From the NCBI RefSeq assembly GCF_002090115.1, contig NZ_BBRK01000005.1:372001-436000 (forward strand): DNA of 64,000 nucleotides, in the 5' to 3' direction. The DNA comes from Demequina sp. NBRC 110054 (lineage in GTDB: Bacteria; Actinomycetota; Actinomycetes; Actinomycetales; Demequinaceae). A model generated the notes under the pieces. That model was not told where the DNA came from and searched no databases. It worked only from the letters and a program-made list of their open reading frames with translations. Made by a program: the position numbers and the translations under genes. Below, in pieces: positions 39,217 through 48,697 of the stretch (within the stretch, counting starts at the first letter, position 1; every line of letters starts with the position of its first letter).

Positions 39217-41309
39217 GCGTCGATCCTCGAGTGGTCCAGGTCGGCGGCGCCGGCGACGATGAAGTCGCGGCGCGGGCCGACGTCGTTGCCCATGAGCAGC
39301 TCGAACACGCGCTCGGCCGCCTGTGCGTCCGCCGCGGTGATGCGGCGCAAGGTGCGGTGCTCGGGGTCCATGGTGGTCTCCGCGAGCTGATCCGCGTCCA
39401 TCTCCCCCAGGCCCTTGTAGCGCTGGATGTCCTCCTTGTACTTGCGGCCCGCGCGCTTGAGATCGCGAAGCGTCTCGGTGAGCTCCTTCTCCGAGTACGT
39501 GTAGATGTACTCGCGCTCACGACGCGCGGAGCCCATCACCTCGACGCGGTGCAGCGGCGGCACCGCGGCGTAGACGCGGCCAGCGTCCACCATGGGGCGC
39601 ATGTAGCGGAAGAACAGCGTCAGCAGGAGCGTGCGGATGTGCGCGCCGTCGACGTCCGCGTCGGTCATGAGGATGATCTTGCCGTAGCGCGCCTGCTCCA
39701 GGTCGAACGTGCGACCGGATCCCGCGCCGATCACCTGGATGATGCTTGCGCACTCGGCGTTGTGGAGCATGTCGGTGATCGACGCCTTCTGGACGTTGAG
39801 GATCTTGCCTCGGATCGGCAGGAGCGCCTGGAAGTCCGAGCGTCGCGCGAGCTTCGCGGTGCCGAGGGCGCTGTCACCCTCGACGATGAAGAGCTCGGAC
39901 GACTCGACGTCGTTGCTGCGGCAGTCGGCGAGCTTCGCGGGCAGCGACGAGGTCTCGAGCGCATTCTTGCGGCGCGAGATCTCCTTCTGCTTGCGGGCGG
40001 CGACGCGCGCGCGCATCTCGGCAATGATCTTCTCCATCACGATGGTGGCCTGAGCCTTGTCATCGCGCTTGGTGGAGCCCATGATCGCGCCGAGCTCGGT
40101 CTCGACGACCTTGGAGACGATGCCGCGCACGGGGGTCGTGCCCAGCACCTCCTTGGTCTGTCCCTCGAACTGGGGCTCGGGGATGCGCACCGTGACGACG
40201 GCGGTGAGGCCCGCCATGATGTCGTCCTTCTCGATGCGCTCCGCGCCGTCCTTGCCGGTGAGCTTGAGGCGACGCGCGTTGGCCTCGATGACCTTGCGCA
40301 TCGCCTTGACCAGCCCCTGCTCGAAGCCGGACTGATGGGTGCCGCCCTTGGGGGTCGAGATGATGTTGACGAAGCTGCGGACCTCGGACTCGTAGCCCTT
40401 GCCCCACCTCAGCGCGACATCGACGACGCAGTTGCGCTCGACCTCCTCGCTCACGAGGTGACCGTTGGCCTTCAGGACGGGCACCGTCTCCTTGTAGGTG
40501 GCTTCGCCTCGGAGCTCCCACGTCGCCGTGACGGCCGCATCGGGCGCCACGTAGTCGACGAAGTCCTTGGCGCCGCCGTCGAACTTGAAGGTCTCCTCGG
40601 TCGGCTCGAGCGGGTTGCGCTCGTCGCGCACCACGAGCTGCAGCCCAGGGACGAGGAAGGCGGTCTGGCGGGCGCGCGTCAGCAGGTCCTCATAGGAGAA
40701 CGACGCCGACTTGTTGAAGATCTGCCGGTCCGCCCAGTAGCGTGTGCGAGTTCCCGTCCGCGCCTTCGCGACCTTGCCGACGACGTTGAGCTCGGAGCCC
40801 GTGACGAACGGCGTGAACTCAGCCTGGGGGGTCGGTCCGGACGCGGGGTCGGCGAAGTAGCCGGGCTCGCCGCGCCTGAAGGCCATGTGGTGGGTCTTGC
40901 CGCCACGGTCCACCCACACGTCGAGGCGCTCCGAGAGCGCATTGACGACCGACGCGCCGACGCCGTGGAGACCGCCGGAGGCGGCGTACGAGCCGCCGCC
41001 GAACTTGCCTCCCGCGTGCAGCTTGGTCATGACGACCTCGACGCCCGTGAGGCCGGTCTTGGGCTCGACGTCCACCGGGATGCCGCGACCGTTGTCACGC
41101 ACCTCCACGGAGTCGTCGGGGTGCAGGATCACGTCGATGCGGTCGCCGAAGCCTCCGAGCGCCTCGTCGACGGAGTTGTCGATGATCTCCCAGAGACAGT
41201 GCATGAGGCCCCGCGAATCGGTCGTGCCGATGTACATGCCGGGGCGCTTGCGCACCGCCTCGAGGCCTTCGAGGACGGAGAGGTGGCGTGCCGAGTAGTC
41301 AGAACTCAC
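39213..41309 (-). CDS. parE: Type IIA topoisomerase subunit B (ParE-like)
   Basis: 698-aa ATPase subunit. The GHKL domain has WEIIDNSVDEALGG, VRDNGRGIPV and GGLHGVGASVVNALS; the transducer domain follows, then the TOPRIM domain with LFIVEGDSALG, LPIRGKILNVQKA and MTDADVDGAHIRTLLLTLF, and the tail GEMDADQLAETTMDPEHR. GTG 41309 lies 6 nt after a TAGAAT box and lacks a Shine-Dalgarno, so the message may be leaderless. Gyrase versus topoisomerase IV assignment rests on pairing with the nearby ParC-like subunit. Confidence 0.92.
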   Translation of the reverse strand: MSSDYSARHLSVLEGLEAVRKRPGMYIGTTDSRGLMHCLWEIIDNSVDEALGGFGDRIDVILHPDDSVEVRDNGRGIPVDVEPKTGLTGVEVVMTKLHAGGKFGGGSYAASGGLHGVGASVVNALSERLDVWVDRGGKTHHMAFRRGEPGYFADPASGPTPQAEFTPFVTGSELNVVGKVAKARTGTRTRYWADRQIFNKSASFSYEDLLTRARQTAFLVPGLQLVVRDERNPLEPTEETFKFDGGAKDFVDYVAPDAAVTATWELRGEATYKETVPVLKANGHLVSEEVERNCVVDVALRWGKGYESEVRSFVNIISTPKGGTHQSGFEQGLVKAMRKVIEANARRLKLTGKDGAERIEKDDIMAGLTAVVTVRIPEPQFEGQTKEVLGTTPVRGIVSKVVETELGAIMGSTKRDDKAQATIVMEKIIAEMRARVAARKQKEISRRKNALETSSLPAKLADCRSNDVESSELFIVEGDSALGTAKLARRSDFQALLPIRGKILNVQKASITDMLHNAECASIIQVIGAGSGRTFDLEQARYGKIILMTDADVDGAHIRTLLLTLFFRYMRPMVDAGRVYAAVPPLHRVEVMGSARREREYIYTYSEKELTETLRDLKRAGRKYKEDIQRYKGLGEMDADQLAETTMDPEHRTLRRITAADAQAAERVFELLMGNDVGPRRDFIVAGAADLDHSRIDA

Positions 41310-41315
41310 GGATAG

Positions 41316-41321
41316 ATTCTA
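41316..41321 (-). promoter_or_regulatory. -10 box for leaderless parE mRNA
   Basis: Minus-strand TAGAAT, 6 nt before GTG 41309. No good -35 is visible. Confidence 0.5.
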
Positions 41322-41382
41322 CGGATCTCGCCGACATCTCCCGCCCGGGCACGCCGCCCACCGGCGCGCTCGGTCCCTCCGA

Positions 41383-41880
41383 CTACTGCGTCGGTCGGCG
41401 CCGCACGTGCGTCATGGCGATGTTGTCGCTCTTCACGAAGAAGCCGAGCTCCTCGTAGATCTCGCGCCCCATCGGCGAGGCGTGGAGCTCGACGACCTCG
41501 ATGCCCCGCGCACTCGTCTCCTCGAGCAGCGCCTTCATCACCGCGTGGGCATACCCCTTGCGCTGGTGCTGCGGCGCGGTCGACACCCATTGGACATAGG
41601 CCACCTCGTGCGACGTCGCGCCAGGACGCGGCAGACGCGGTCCGATGTTCACGAGACCGCAGCACGCGAGTCCGCCCTCAGGAGCATCGATGACGATCCC
41701 GATGAGGTCCTTGCCGAGGCGCGTGCGCACGGTGCGGGTCGACTCTGCGGCCCACTGCGGCGTCGGCTTCGCGCCCACCGCCTTGTACATGAGCGCGCCG
41801 AGATGGACGATCTCCGCCGCGTCGGACGCGACGGCCTGTCTCACGCGCGGCTCAGCGCCACGCGACCGCGACGATGACAT
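41383..41880 (-). CDS. GNAT-family N-acetyltransferase
   Basis: 165-aa acetyl-CoA-dependent acyltransferase. The GNAT core shows EVAYVQWVSTAPQHQRKGYAHAVMKALLEE (motif A, Q/RxxGxG/A type) and VVELHASPMGREIYEELGF. Substrate unknown. ATG 41880 gives a 29-bp overlap with the upstream membrane-protein gene. GTG 41844 (VRQAVASDAAEI) would remove the overlap and is a reasonable alternative. Confidence 0.85.
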   Translation of the reverse strand: MSSSRSRGAEPRVRQAVASDAAEIVHLGALMYKAVGAKPTPQWAAESTRTVRTRLGKDLIGIVIDAPEGGLACCGLVNIGPRLPRPGATSHEVAYVQWVSTAPQHQRKGYAHAVMKALLEETSARGIEVVELHASPMGREIYEELGFFVKSDNIAMTHVRRRPTQ

Positions 41881-42202
41881 TCAGGATCGTGAGCCCTCCG
41901 ATGGTGGCCCAGACGGGAACCGCGACGGACTCCTTCTTGCGGTTGACGATGACGAGCACCGCGACGGCGAGCGCCACGAGCAGCTTGACGGTGATCTTGC
42001 CGTTGTCGACGTGATCGCCGTTGCCGCTGCCGTAGGCCACGCCCACGAGCGCGACGCCGGTGACGAGCATCGTCAACGCGCCGTGGAACATCCCCGACGG
42101 AAGAGTCTTGACCTTGTCCTTCATCGTGTAGAGGAAGCCGCCCAGCAGGGAGGCAAGCCCCAGGAAGTGCAGGATGAGCAGCACAATCCTCAGAATCGTC
42201 AC
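41852..42202 (-). CDS. Small integral membrane protein
   Basis: 116 aa with four hydrophobic segments (starting VTILRIVLLILHFLGLASLL; later GALTMLVTGVALVGVAYG, KLLVALAVAVLVIV, AVPVWATIGGLTILNVIV). Resembles widespread small actinobacterial membrane proteins of unknown role. GTG 42202 follows AGGAG with 8-nt spacing. Probably co-transcribed with the GNAT gene. Confidence 0.8.
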   Translation of the reverse strand: MTILRIVLLILHFLGLASLLGGFLYTMKDKVKTLPSGMFHGALTMLVTGVALVGVAYGSGNGDHVDNGKITVKLLVALAVAVLVIVNRKKESVAVPVWATIGGLTILNVIVAVAWR

Positions 42203-42333
42203 GGGGGTCGCTCCTTCACTCGGATCGCGGGCGCCGGGGACCCGGTCGCTCCTTCTCGCATCGATGCTAGTGCCAGGAGCGTCGCTCAGCGCGCAGGTGC
42301 CGCCGTCATCCCACAGGCTCGGCCGGCGCCCCA

Positions 42334-42339
42334 TAGTCT
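42334..42339 (+). promoter_or_regulatory. -10 box for leaderless eamA mRNA
   Basis: TAGTCT, 6 nt before GTG 42346; the same hexamer is used for DUF3000. Confidence 0.5.
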
Positions 42340-42345
42340 GGGCCG

Positions 42346-43335
42346 GTGAACGACTCCGCGGCGATGCGCCGCTCCCCCGCGCTCGGCGCCGCCTTCGTCC
42401 TCACGGGGGCGTTCCTGTTCGGCTTCAACGGCTCGATGACCAAGGTCGTCATGCAGGCCGGCATCTCACCCGAGCAGCTGACACTCATGCGCGTGCTCGG
42501 CACCGCGCTCATCGCTGGCACGGTGCTGCTGCTCACCGACCGTTCGCAGTTCCGGGTGTCGCGCACGGACCTGGGCAGGTTCGCCGCGCTGGGAATCGGC
42601 GGGCTCGCGCTCGTCCAGTGGCTCTACGCGGTCGCGATCAAGCATCTGCCCGTCGGAGTCGCGCTGCTGTTCGAGTACATGGCGGTCATCATCGTGGCCG
42701 TCGTCGCGCGGGTGGTGTTCAAGGAGAGCGTGCATCCGCGGCTGTGGTGGGCGATCGGCGCGGTGCTCGTCGGGCTCGCGGTCGTCGCCGAGGTGTGGGA
42801 CTCCTCGCTGTCGCTGCTCGGCGTCGCCGCCGGTCTCGGAGCGGCATGCGCCTACGCGTTCTACTTCCTTGCGGGCGAACGGTCCGTTGCAGGCAGACCA
42901 CCGATGGCGGTCGCCTTCTGGGCCTCGACCTTCGCGACGGCCTTCTGGCTCGTGTTCTCTGGCTGGTGGACGATGCCCGGCGGGACCTTCACCGCGGACG
43001 TGTCCTTCGGGGGCGCGCTGGACAGCATCGTGACGCCCATGTGGGTACCGCTGGTCGCCATGGTCTCGCTCGGCGCATTCGCGCCGTTCACGCTGATCTT
43101 CATGTCGCTGCGCCACATCAGCGCGACGGCCTCGGGGATCCTCGCGTCGTCCGAGGTGCTCTTCGCGTTCACCGTCGCCTGGCTGTGGCTCGGAGAGACG
43201 CTCGAGCCGCTCCAGGTCGCAGGCGCCGCGGTCGTGTTCGTCGGTATCGTCGTCGCGCAGACGGCGCGAGAGAGGCCCTCCCAAGCCGATCCGGACGACG
43301 CGTTCGCGCTCGCCGTCCCGCCGGAGGCCCCCTAG
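42346..43335 (+). CDS. EamA/DMT-family transporter
   Basis: 329-aa drug/metabolite transporter with ten predicted membrane segments in two EamA repeats (about 15-150 and 165-295): GAFLFGFNGSMTKVVMQAG, VQWLYAVAIKHLPVGVALLFEY, and MSLRHISATASGILASSEVLFAFTVAWLWLGE. Members export amino acids and related metabolites; the substrate here is unknown. GTG 42346 is inferred to be leaderless. It is convergent with the hydrolase-like gene, 4 bp apart. Confidence 0.9.
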   Translation: MNDSAAMRRSPALGAAFVLTGAFLFGFNGSMTKVVMQAGISPEQLTLMRVLGTALIAGTVLLLTDRSQFRVSRTDLGRFAALGIGGLALVQWLYAVAIKHLPVGVALLFEYMAVIIVAVVARVVFKESVHPRLWWAIGAVLVGLAVVAEVWDSSLSLLGVAAGLGAACAYAFYFLAGERSVAGRPPMAVAFWASTFATAFWLVFSGWWTMPGGTFTADVSFGGALDSIVTPMWVPLVAMVSLGAFAPFTLIFMSLRHISATASGILASSEVLFAFTVAWLWLGETLEPLQVAGAAVVFVGIVVAQTARERPSQADPDDAFALAVPPEAP

Positions 43336-43339
43336 CCGA

Positions 43340-44245
43340 TCACAGGGGGTTGAGCGCCGCGGCGACGTCGCGCAGGCGCCTTCCGACTCCGATCCTCGCG
43401 TGGGTCTCGAGCATCGTGCCAGAACCTGGTGACACACGCGTGCGCGCGCGTCCGGGATGCGAGGACTCGACCGACTCCAGCAGCTCGCGCAGCGATGGCT
43501 GTGCACCAAGCGCGTGATACTCGTCGATCAACTGCTCGCGTGAGCTGCCGTCGAGCGCGGTCGCGAGGTCGTTGTTCCGCTCCCCCGCGCGCAGAAGCTT
43601 GTCGACCTGCTTGGCGGCCTGCGCGCGATCGCTCATGTCCGCGCTGAACGGAAACATCGTGCTGTGCTGACGGATCGGCAACGGCTGAAGCTCGACTCGA
43701 GGCCCCAGGACACGGCGCGCCTGGGCGGACTCGTCTGGAGCCTTGGCGGGGTACACGAGGCGCGCGAAGAGATTGTCGAGGTCGGGGACGCGGATCCTGC
43801 CATGCCGCGCCAGGTCCGCGGCGAGATCGGGCTCTGTCTCGGCCCGCCGCATGAGCGCGTGGTATCCAGCGAACGGGACTGACTCGTCGTAGGGCAGCAA
43901 CGCGGTTCGGGGGCTGAACGCGAGAGCGGTCACGAGGACCTCGGGCGCGCTGCGCGCAACGAGCGACGCCCACAGCAGCGCGCCGGTGCCGCCCTTGCTG
44001 CCACCGATGAAGGAGAGCTCGGACACGTTCCGCGCACGGATCCAATGGACGAGCTGGCTCGCGGCCTCGTCAGCCGAACGCATGAAGTAGGTCGTCGGGC
44101 CCGGCTCGTAGACGCTGAGGAACGGCGAGTCGAAGGACCGTCGCTGGAAGACGGGGCGCGCGGTCTGCGAGAGCGCCACGACGAGGCGGCTCCGACGCGT
44201 TCCCTCGTGGCGATAGACGTAGTCGACGTGCGGGAGGTCGATCAT
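43340..44245 (-). CDS. Alpha/beta-hydrolase-like protein of unknown function
   Basis: 301 aa, no assigned family. A nucleophile-elbow-like motif occurs in LSFIGGSKGGTGALLWASLV (G-x-S-x-G, serine near residue 83), preceded by a beta strand and followed by an alanine-rich helix as in alpha/beta hydrolases. A later LQPLPIRQHSTMFPF contains a candidate histidine. No signal peptide. This gene begins the least conserved stretch of the window. Catalytic activity is inference. Confidence 0.7.
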   Translation of the reverse strand: MIDLPHVDYVYRHEGTRRSRLVVALSQTARPVFQRRSFDSPFLSVYEPGPTTYFMRSADEAASQLVHWIRARNVSELSFIGGSKGGTGALLWASLVARSAPEVLVTALAFSPRTALLPYDESVPFAGYHALMRRAETEPDLAADLARHGRIRVPDLDNLFARLVYPAKAPDESAQARRVLGPRVELQPLPIRQHSTMFPFSADMSDRAQAAKQVDKLLRAGERNNDLATALDGSSREQLIDEYHALGAQPSLRELLESVESSHPGRARTRVSPGSGTMLETHARIGVGRRLRDVAAALNPL

Positions 44246-44450
44246 CGGCAGATCCGGCCGTCGTCACGGGACACGGCGAAGACGCTAGTCGACGCTCGCC
44301 CGAATGTGAAGCATCTCACACGCCGGAAGGCCGCCCTGAGCGCTCTTCTTCCACACCCGAGCGCGCCGCCCCAGGGTCCCTGGCGCCACCAGGTGCCGCC
44401 TCTAGGGTGGGCGATACACCAGGGGCGCGAGGGCAAGGGGGAACACGGCC

Positions 44451-45142
44451 ATGAGTCGCGAGGAACAGCGCGCAGCGAAGCAGCGTGAGAGGGACGCCGC
44501 GTAGGAGGAGCGGATGCGCACGCGTGCCGCAGAGCGTGCCGCCCGCCAGGACGCGCGGGGCAGGGGCGTCCCCTACATGGCGGGGCATGCGGTACCCGCC
44601 GCGCGAAACCTGAGCCCCGACGCGGCGCTCTTCCGCGCGGGGGCGCACACCATCAAGGTCGAGATCGCGACGGGCGCCCAGGTGCTGTACGTCGGGAAGC
44701 GCGGCCTCGAGCTGACTCGCAGGAGCAGCGTCGAGGGCGAGCGGCTCCCCTGGTCGGACATCACCGACCTGGTGGTCGAGGGTCCTGAGAACGTAGAGAG
44801 GACTGTCTCCGGCGCACGCGTGCTCGCCCTTGGCATGCTCGCGCTCGCCGCGCCCAAGAACACCTCGTCGAGGCGATCATCGTGAAGCTCGACGGTGGCG
44901 TGCGACGGACGCTCACCGCGCGGGGGCTCACCGCCCCACAGGTGCGGGCCACCGTCGCTCTGCATCGTCCGTCCGTGGCCCCGGTCAAGGAGGGCGCCCG
45001 CCCCGCGACGGAGCTCAACGAAGCCGAGGACGTTCCGAGGGCGCTCGAGCAGCTCGCGCGGATCCACAGCGACGGGATGCTCTCACTCGAGGAGTTCGCA
45101 CGGGCGAATGCGCTCGTTCCCGGGCCTCAGGCACCGGCGTAG
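44451..45142 (+). pseudogene. Degraded PH-like/SHOCT-domain gene (in-frame TAG and frameshift)
   Basis: Two reading frames read as one protein. From ATG 44451 a charged helix (MSREEQRAAKQRERDAA) hits TAG at 44502-44504 and continues in frame as EERMRTRAAERAARQD. The frame then encodes a PH-like beta domain (AQVLYVGKRGLELTRRS...LPWSDITDLVVEGPENVE). Near 44857-44862 the frame is lost; the protein continues one frame over as HLVEAIIVKLDGGVRRTLTARGL and ends with a SHOCT-like motif (LEQLARIHSDGMLSLEEFARAN). One missing base explains the shift. Separate intact ORFs are 44514-44885 and 44882-45142. GGAGGAG before ATG 44514 means translation could restart there. Confidence 0.65.
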
Positions 45143-45152
45143 GCGGCGGATA

Positions 45153-45164
45153 GGGAGATCTCCC
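45153..45164. repeat. 12-bp perfect palindrome
   Basis: GGGAGATCTCCC, lying between the broken gene and the small ORF at 45246. It could be an operator half or simply chance. Confidence 0.3.
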
Positions 45165-45245
45165 GATGCGCCGGCGCGACCTCAGGGCGCATGCTCGCCT
45201 CACGCGGCGCACCACCTGACGCGGCGCGAAAGAGGGGAGCTCATC

Positions 45246-45458
45246 ATGGACCAGCTGGTCAGCATGTCATGGACGCAGGCGCGACCGACGTCGGCCGAGT
45301 TGTCAGAAGCCGCATCGGTCGCATTCGAACGCAAGCAACGCTCGGCCGGCTCCGCGCCGACGACCGCACGCCGCGGACGACGCCCTCGCCTGGTCGAGCG
45401 GTGGCACGCCTTCACCCACACCGGATTCCACCGGCACGGGACGGCTGGCGTGCACTGA
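45246..45458 (+). CDS. Small hypothetical protein
   Basis: 70-aa basic protein, unrecognised, with no membrane segment. It ends in a His-rich stretch (RWHAFTHTGFHRHGTAGVH). ATG 45246 has GAGGGGAG 7 nt upstream, the main support for it being real. It lies before the LuxR-type regulator on the same strand; the 217 bp between (45459-45675) show no gene or clear promoter. Confidence 0.45.
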   Translation: MDQLVSMSWTQARPTSAELSEAASVAFERKQRSAGSAPTTARRGRRPRLVERWHAFTHTGFHRHGTAGVH

Positions 45459-45675
45459 CGCCGCACCTCGCCGGACCCGCCACACGCCAGAACCACCACC
45501 CAGTCGGCCCCGCCGTCCCGCTCCGGACCTACCTTTCGGCCGAACAGTGTCGCAGGCGACGACAAGGGCGGCCGTTGCTTGCGCGGGCTCGCCGACTACC
45601 CACAGCTGACCCGGCTTGGGGATACGTCACCTCTCGCACTGTTCCGCGCCGCATGACCCGTGCGACCATGGAGCG

Positions 45676-48645
45676 GTGACGCAGGTCGCCCGCGCGACGC
45701 AGATGATCGGGCGCGATGAGGAGTTGGGGGTGCTGCTCCACGCGCTCGACGATGGCGCGCGCGGCAAGCCCCGCGCTCTGGTCGTCAAGGGCGAGGCCGG
45801 CATCGGGAAGACCCTCCTCGTGCGCGAGTTCATGCGAATCGCGGAGGCCAGGCCCGCTCCCCCTGAGACCGTCGTGACGATGAGCCAGTGCGTCGACCTC
45901 GGCACGATCGGCGCACCCTTCGTGCCCATCCGCAGGCTCTTGCACGACCTGCTCGCGAAGGTCGGCCGGCCGGCCTTCGAGGACGCCGCGGGTGGGCAGG
46001 CCGTCCTCGCCACCCTTGGCGCGCTCGTGCCCGAGCTGGAGATCGAGGGCCCGCGGGGCGCCTCGCATAGCGGCGACTACGTCGCGGAGGCGATCGAGCG
46101 GCTGCTCGAGGGGCTTTCCCAGGACCTTCACCTGGTGATCGTGATCGAGGACATCCACTGGGCGGACGCCGCGACCCTCTCGCTGCTCCGCACCCTGTCC
46201 TCGACCTTGAGGGGAGCGCATCTGACGCTCGTCGCGACGTACCGGACCGAGGAGGTGACCAAGGACGCCCCCGCGCGGGCGCTGCTGACCGAGCTCGAGC
46301 GAAACCGGGCCGTCGACGTCTTCGCCCTCCCCAGGCTAGGCCGCGAGAGCCTCGAGGCCCTCGCCGCCCAGCTCGTCGGTCGCCCCCTCACCTCCCACGA
46401 GATGACAACGCTCGAGGCGCGCAGCGAAGGAGTCCCCTTCTTCGTCGAGGAGCTCCTCGACATCGCGCAGGCGGATCTTCCCGAGACGCTCCGCGACGTC
46501 ATCCTGGCTCGAGTGGATCGATTGCCGGACGAGGCGCGCAGAGTCGTGCAGGCCTCGTCTGTCTGCGGCGTCGCGGTGAGCCACACCGACCTCGCGGCAA
46601 TCTGGGACGGCGAAGACGCGGACCTCACCAGTGGCCTGCGCGATGCCCTCGATGGCCACGTGCTCGTCGCCGAGAACGACCGATACCGATTCCGCCACGC
46701 GCTGATCCGCGAGGCGATGCTCGACGAGATGCTCCCGCCCGAACGGGCCGAGATGCATCGGCGGATCGCGAAGGTGCTCCAGGCTCGCCTCGACTGGGGG
46801 GATCGGTCGAGCGCCTCGGCCGCTGCCGAGCACTGGCTCGCGGCCGGGGACAGGGAGGCGGCGTTCGACGCGACAGTGTCCGCGATGACCTTCGCGCGCG
46901 CGACGCTCTCCATCGAGAGCGCGGCCCGTCTCGGAGAGCGTCTCCTGGATCTGTGGCACGAGGTCGCCGAGCCCGAGGTCGCGGCCGGCATCGGCGAGCA
47001 CGAGCTGTATCTCCAGGTCGCGCGGGACTACGCGAGTGCCCATCAGCTCCGCGACTGCATGCGCGTGGTCGAGCGCGCGATCCCGCGCTTGCCGCCAGAG
47101 CGGGTGCACCTGCGGGTCGAGCTCCTCTTCGAGCAGATCCAGGCGAGTCTCGAGACGGAGCAGCGCCAGCACCTCGTGCAGCGGCTCGATGAGGTCGACG
47201 CGCTGCTTGAGGGACTGGACGATGCCGAATCGGTACGGCTCCATGCGCTCGCACTCTCCTATCGCGCGGCGCACGTGCGCGAGGGCGACCGCATGGCGAT
47301 GCTCGACGAGGCGATCGCGCTGGCGGAGTCCGTCGGCTCCCAGGAGACCGTCGCTCACGCGATGCTGTCGCAGGCGCGCCTGCGGTGGGTCGACGGCAGG
47401 ATCGAGGAAGGCCTCGCGGACCTGCTCCGGCTCGAGCCGCTGCTCGAGGAGGGTTCCGAGCTGTGGTTCATGACGGTCGACAACGCCGTGGTCGCGATGC
47501 TGATGCTCGGCCGCTTCGAGGAGTCCGCGACGAAGGGCCTTGCCTGCGCGCAGCGCGCCCGAGAGCTTGGCCGCGAGCGGGCGGGCGCTCATGTGCTCAG
47601 CAACACCGCGGAGGCGCTCACGTCCGCGGGCCGGGTCGACGAGGGCCTCGCCGCGGCCCGACGCTCGCGCGCACTCATGGGCAGCGATTCGCTCCAGACG
47701 ACCTTCAACGCGCTCCAGATCGAGGGGATGGCGCTCGTGTGGGGAGACCGGATCGCGGAATGCGAGACCCTCCTCGGACACTCTCGCGATGCGTGGGACG
47801 TCGCGAGTCAGGACCTGCAGTGGGTGGGCGTCGCGAACGAGCTGCTGATCGACCTGGCAATCGCCAAGGCCCACGACGCTCGCGCGGCCGAGCGCGCACG
47901 CACGCTCGAGGAGGCGATGCCCCTGCTCGACCCGCTCGCGTGGGAGCACGCCCAGGACTCGCCTGCCGACATCGACGTCCTGCTCGTGTCCGGCGCCGCC
48001 CTGCTCGCCGAAGCCCAAGCGCATACGTCGCTCGATCTGTCCGCTCCCATCGAGCGGATCGAGAAGCTGGCGGCTCGGCTCGCAGGCGGATACTGGCGCG
48101 AGATCCTCGGCCCGTATGTCAATGCCTCACTCCACGACGCGCACGGCGTCCCGCACGGCGAGGAGGGTTGGCGCGAAGCGGTACGGGTCGGAGAGTCGGG
48201 CCGCACACCCCGTCGCCTGAGATATGTCGCTCGCCTCCGCCTCGCCGAGGCGCTGACCTCGCAGGCTGTCAGGCGCGACCGGGAATGGGAAGAGGCGATC
48301 GATCTGCTGAGATCCGTCGTCGCCGAAGCGCCCGGCGACGGCTGCGATCTGGTCGCGCGCTGGGCGCGTGAGCTCCTCGCTCGGCTCGGGGCGCGAGGAA
48401 CGACGGACGCGGCGCCGCTGGGCGAGCTCACCGAGCGAGAGCGCCAGGTGCTCACGCTGGTCGCCGACGGTCTGACGAACGCGGCCATCGCGAAGCGACT
48501 GTTCATCTCGCCGAAGACGGTGAGCGTGCACGTGTCGTCGATCCTCGCGAAGACAGGAGCCTCCAACAGGGCGCAGGCCGCGGTGCTGCTGACCGGAGAG
48601 TCACCCACCCAGCTGGCAGCACCGCGACCCGAAGTCGCCCCCTAG
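45676..48645 (+). CDS. Large ATP-binding LuxR-family regulator (LAL type)
   Basis: 989-aa regulator. The N-terminal AAA/NACHT-like ATPase has Walker A GEAGIGKTLLV (about residue 37) and Walker B LVIVIEDIHWADAATLSLL. A long alpha-helical TPR-like middle (about 370-900) probably senses an effector, and a C-terminal LuxR helix-turn-helix (LTEREREVL-like: GELTERERQVLTLVADGLTNAAIAKRLFISPKTVSVHVSSIL) closes the protein. Such proteins activate sugar or secondary-metabolite genes. The GTG start has no clear ribosome binding site. Target unknown; neighbouring candidates are the hydrolase-like gene and the secreted protein. Confidence 0.92.
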   Translation: MTQVARATQMIGRDEELGVLLHALDDGARGKPRALVVKGEAGIGKTLLVREFMRIAEARPAPPETVVTMSQCVDLGTIGAPFVPIRRLLHDLLAKVGRPAFEDAAGGQAVLATLGALVPELEIEGPRGASHSGDYVAEAIERLLEGLSQDLHLVIVIEDIHWADAATLSLLRTLSSTLRGAHLTLVATYRTEEVTKDAPARALLTELERNRAVDVFALPRLGRESLEALAAQLVGRPLTSHEMTTLEARSEGVPFFVEELLDIAQADLPETLRDVILARVDRLPDEARRVVQASSVCGVAVSHTDLAAIWDGEDADLTSGLRDALDGHVLVAENDRYRFRHALIREAMLDEMLPPERAEMHRRIAKVLQARLDWGDRSSASAAAEHWLAAGDREAAFDATVSAMTFARATLSIESAARLGERLLDLWHEVAEPEVAAGIGEHELYLQVARDYASAHQLRDCMRVVERAIPRLPPERVHLRVELLFEQIQASLETEQRQHLVQRLDEVDALLEGLDDAESVRLHALALSYRAAHVREGDRMAMLDEAIALAESVGSQETVAHAMLSQARLRWVDGRIEEGLADLLRLEPLLEEGSELWFMTVDNAVVAMLMLGRFEESATKGLACAQRARELGRERAGAHVLSNTAEALTSAGRVDEGLAAARRSRALMGSDSLQTTFNALQIEGMALVWGDRIAECETLLGHSRDAWDVASQDLQWVGVANELLIDLAIAKAHDARAAERARTLEEAMPLLDPLAWEHAQDSPADIDVLLVSGAALLAEAQAHTSLDLSAPIERIEKLAARLAGGYWREILGPYVNASLHDAHGVPHGEEGWREAVRVGESGRTPRRLRYVARLRLAEALTSQAVRRDREWEEAIDLLRSVVAEAPGDGCDLVARWARELLARLGARGTTDAAPLGELTERERQVLTLVADGLTNAAIAKRLFISPKTVSVHVSSILAKTGASNRAQAAVLLTGESPTQLAAPRPEVAP

Positions 48646-48697
48646 AGGTCGTCGCCCGGCCGGGAGACGGCTGTCTCGCCGACGCGCGGCTGAGAGA

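Noticed and set aside
44882-45142. Separate 86-aa gene
   Set aside because: Better explained as the frameshifted 3' half of the gene starting at 44451; it lacks its own ribosome binding site.
45459-45675. Possible leader or ncRNA before the LuxR gene
   Set aside because: No convincing promoter, hairpin or conserved motif could be seen in this gap.
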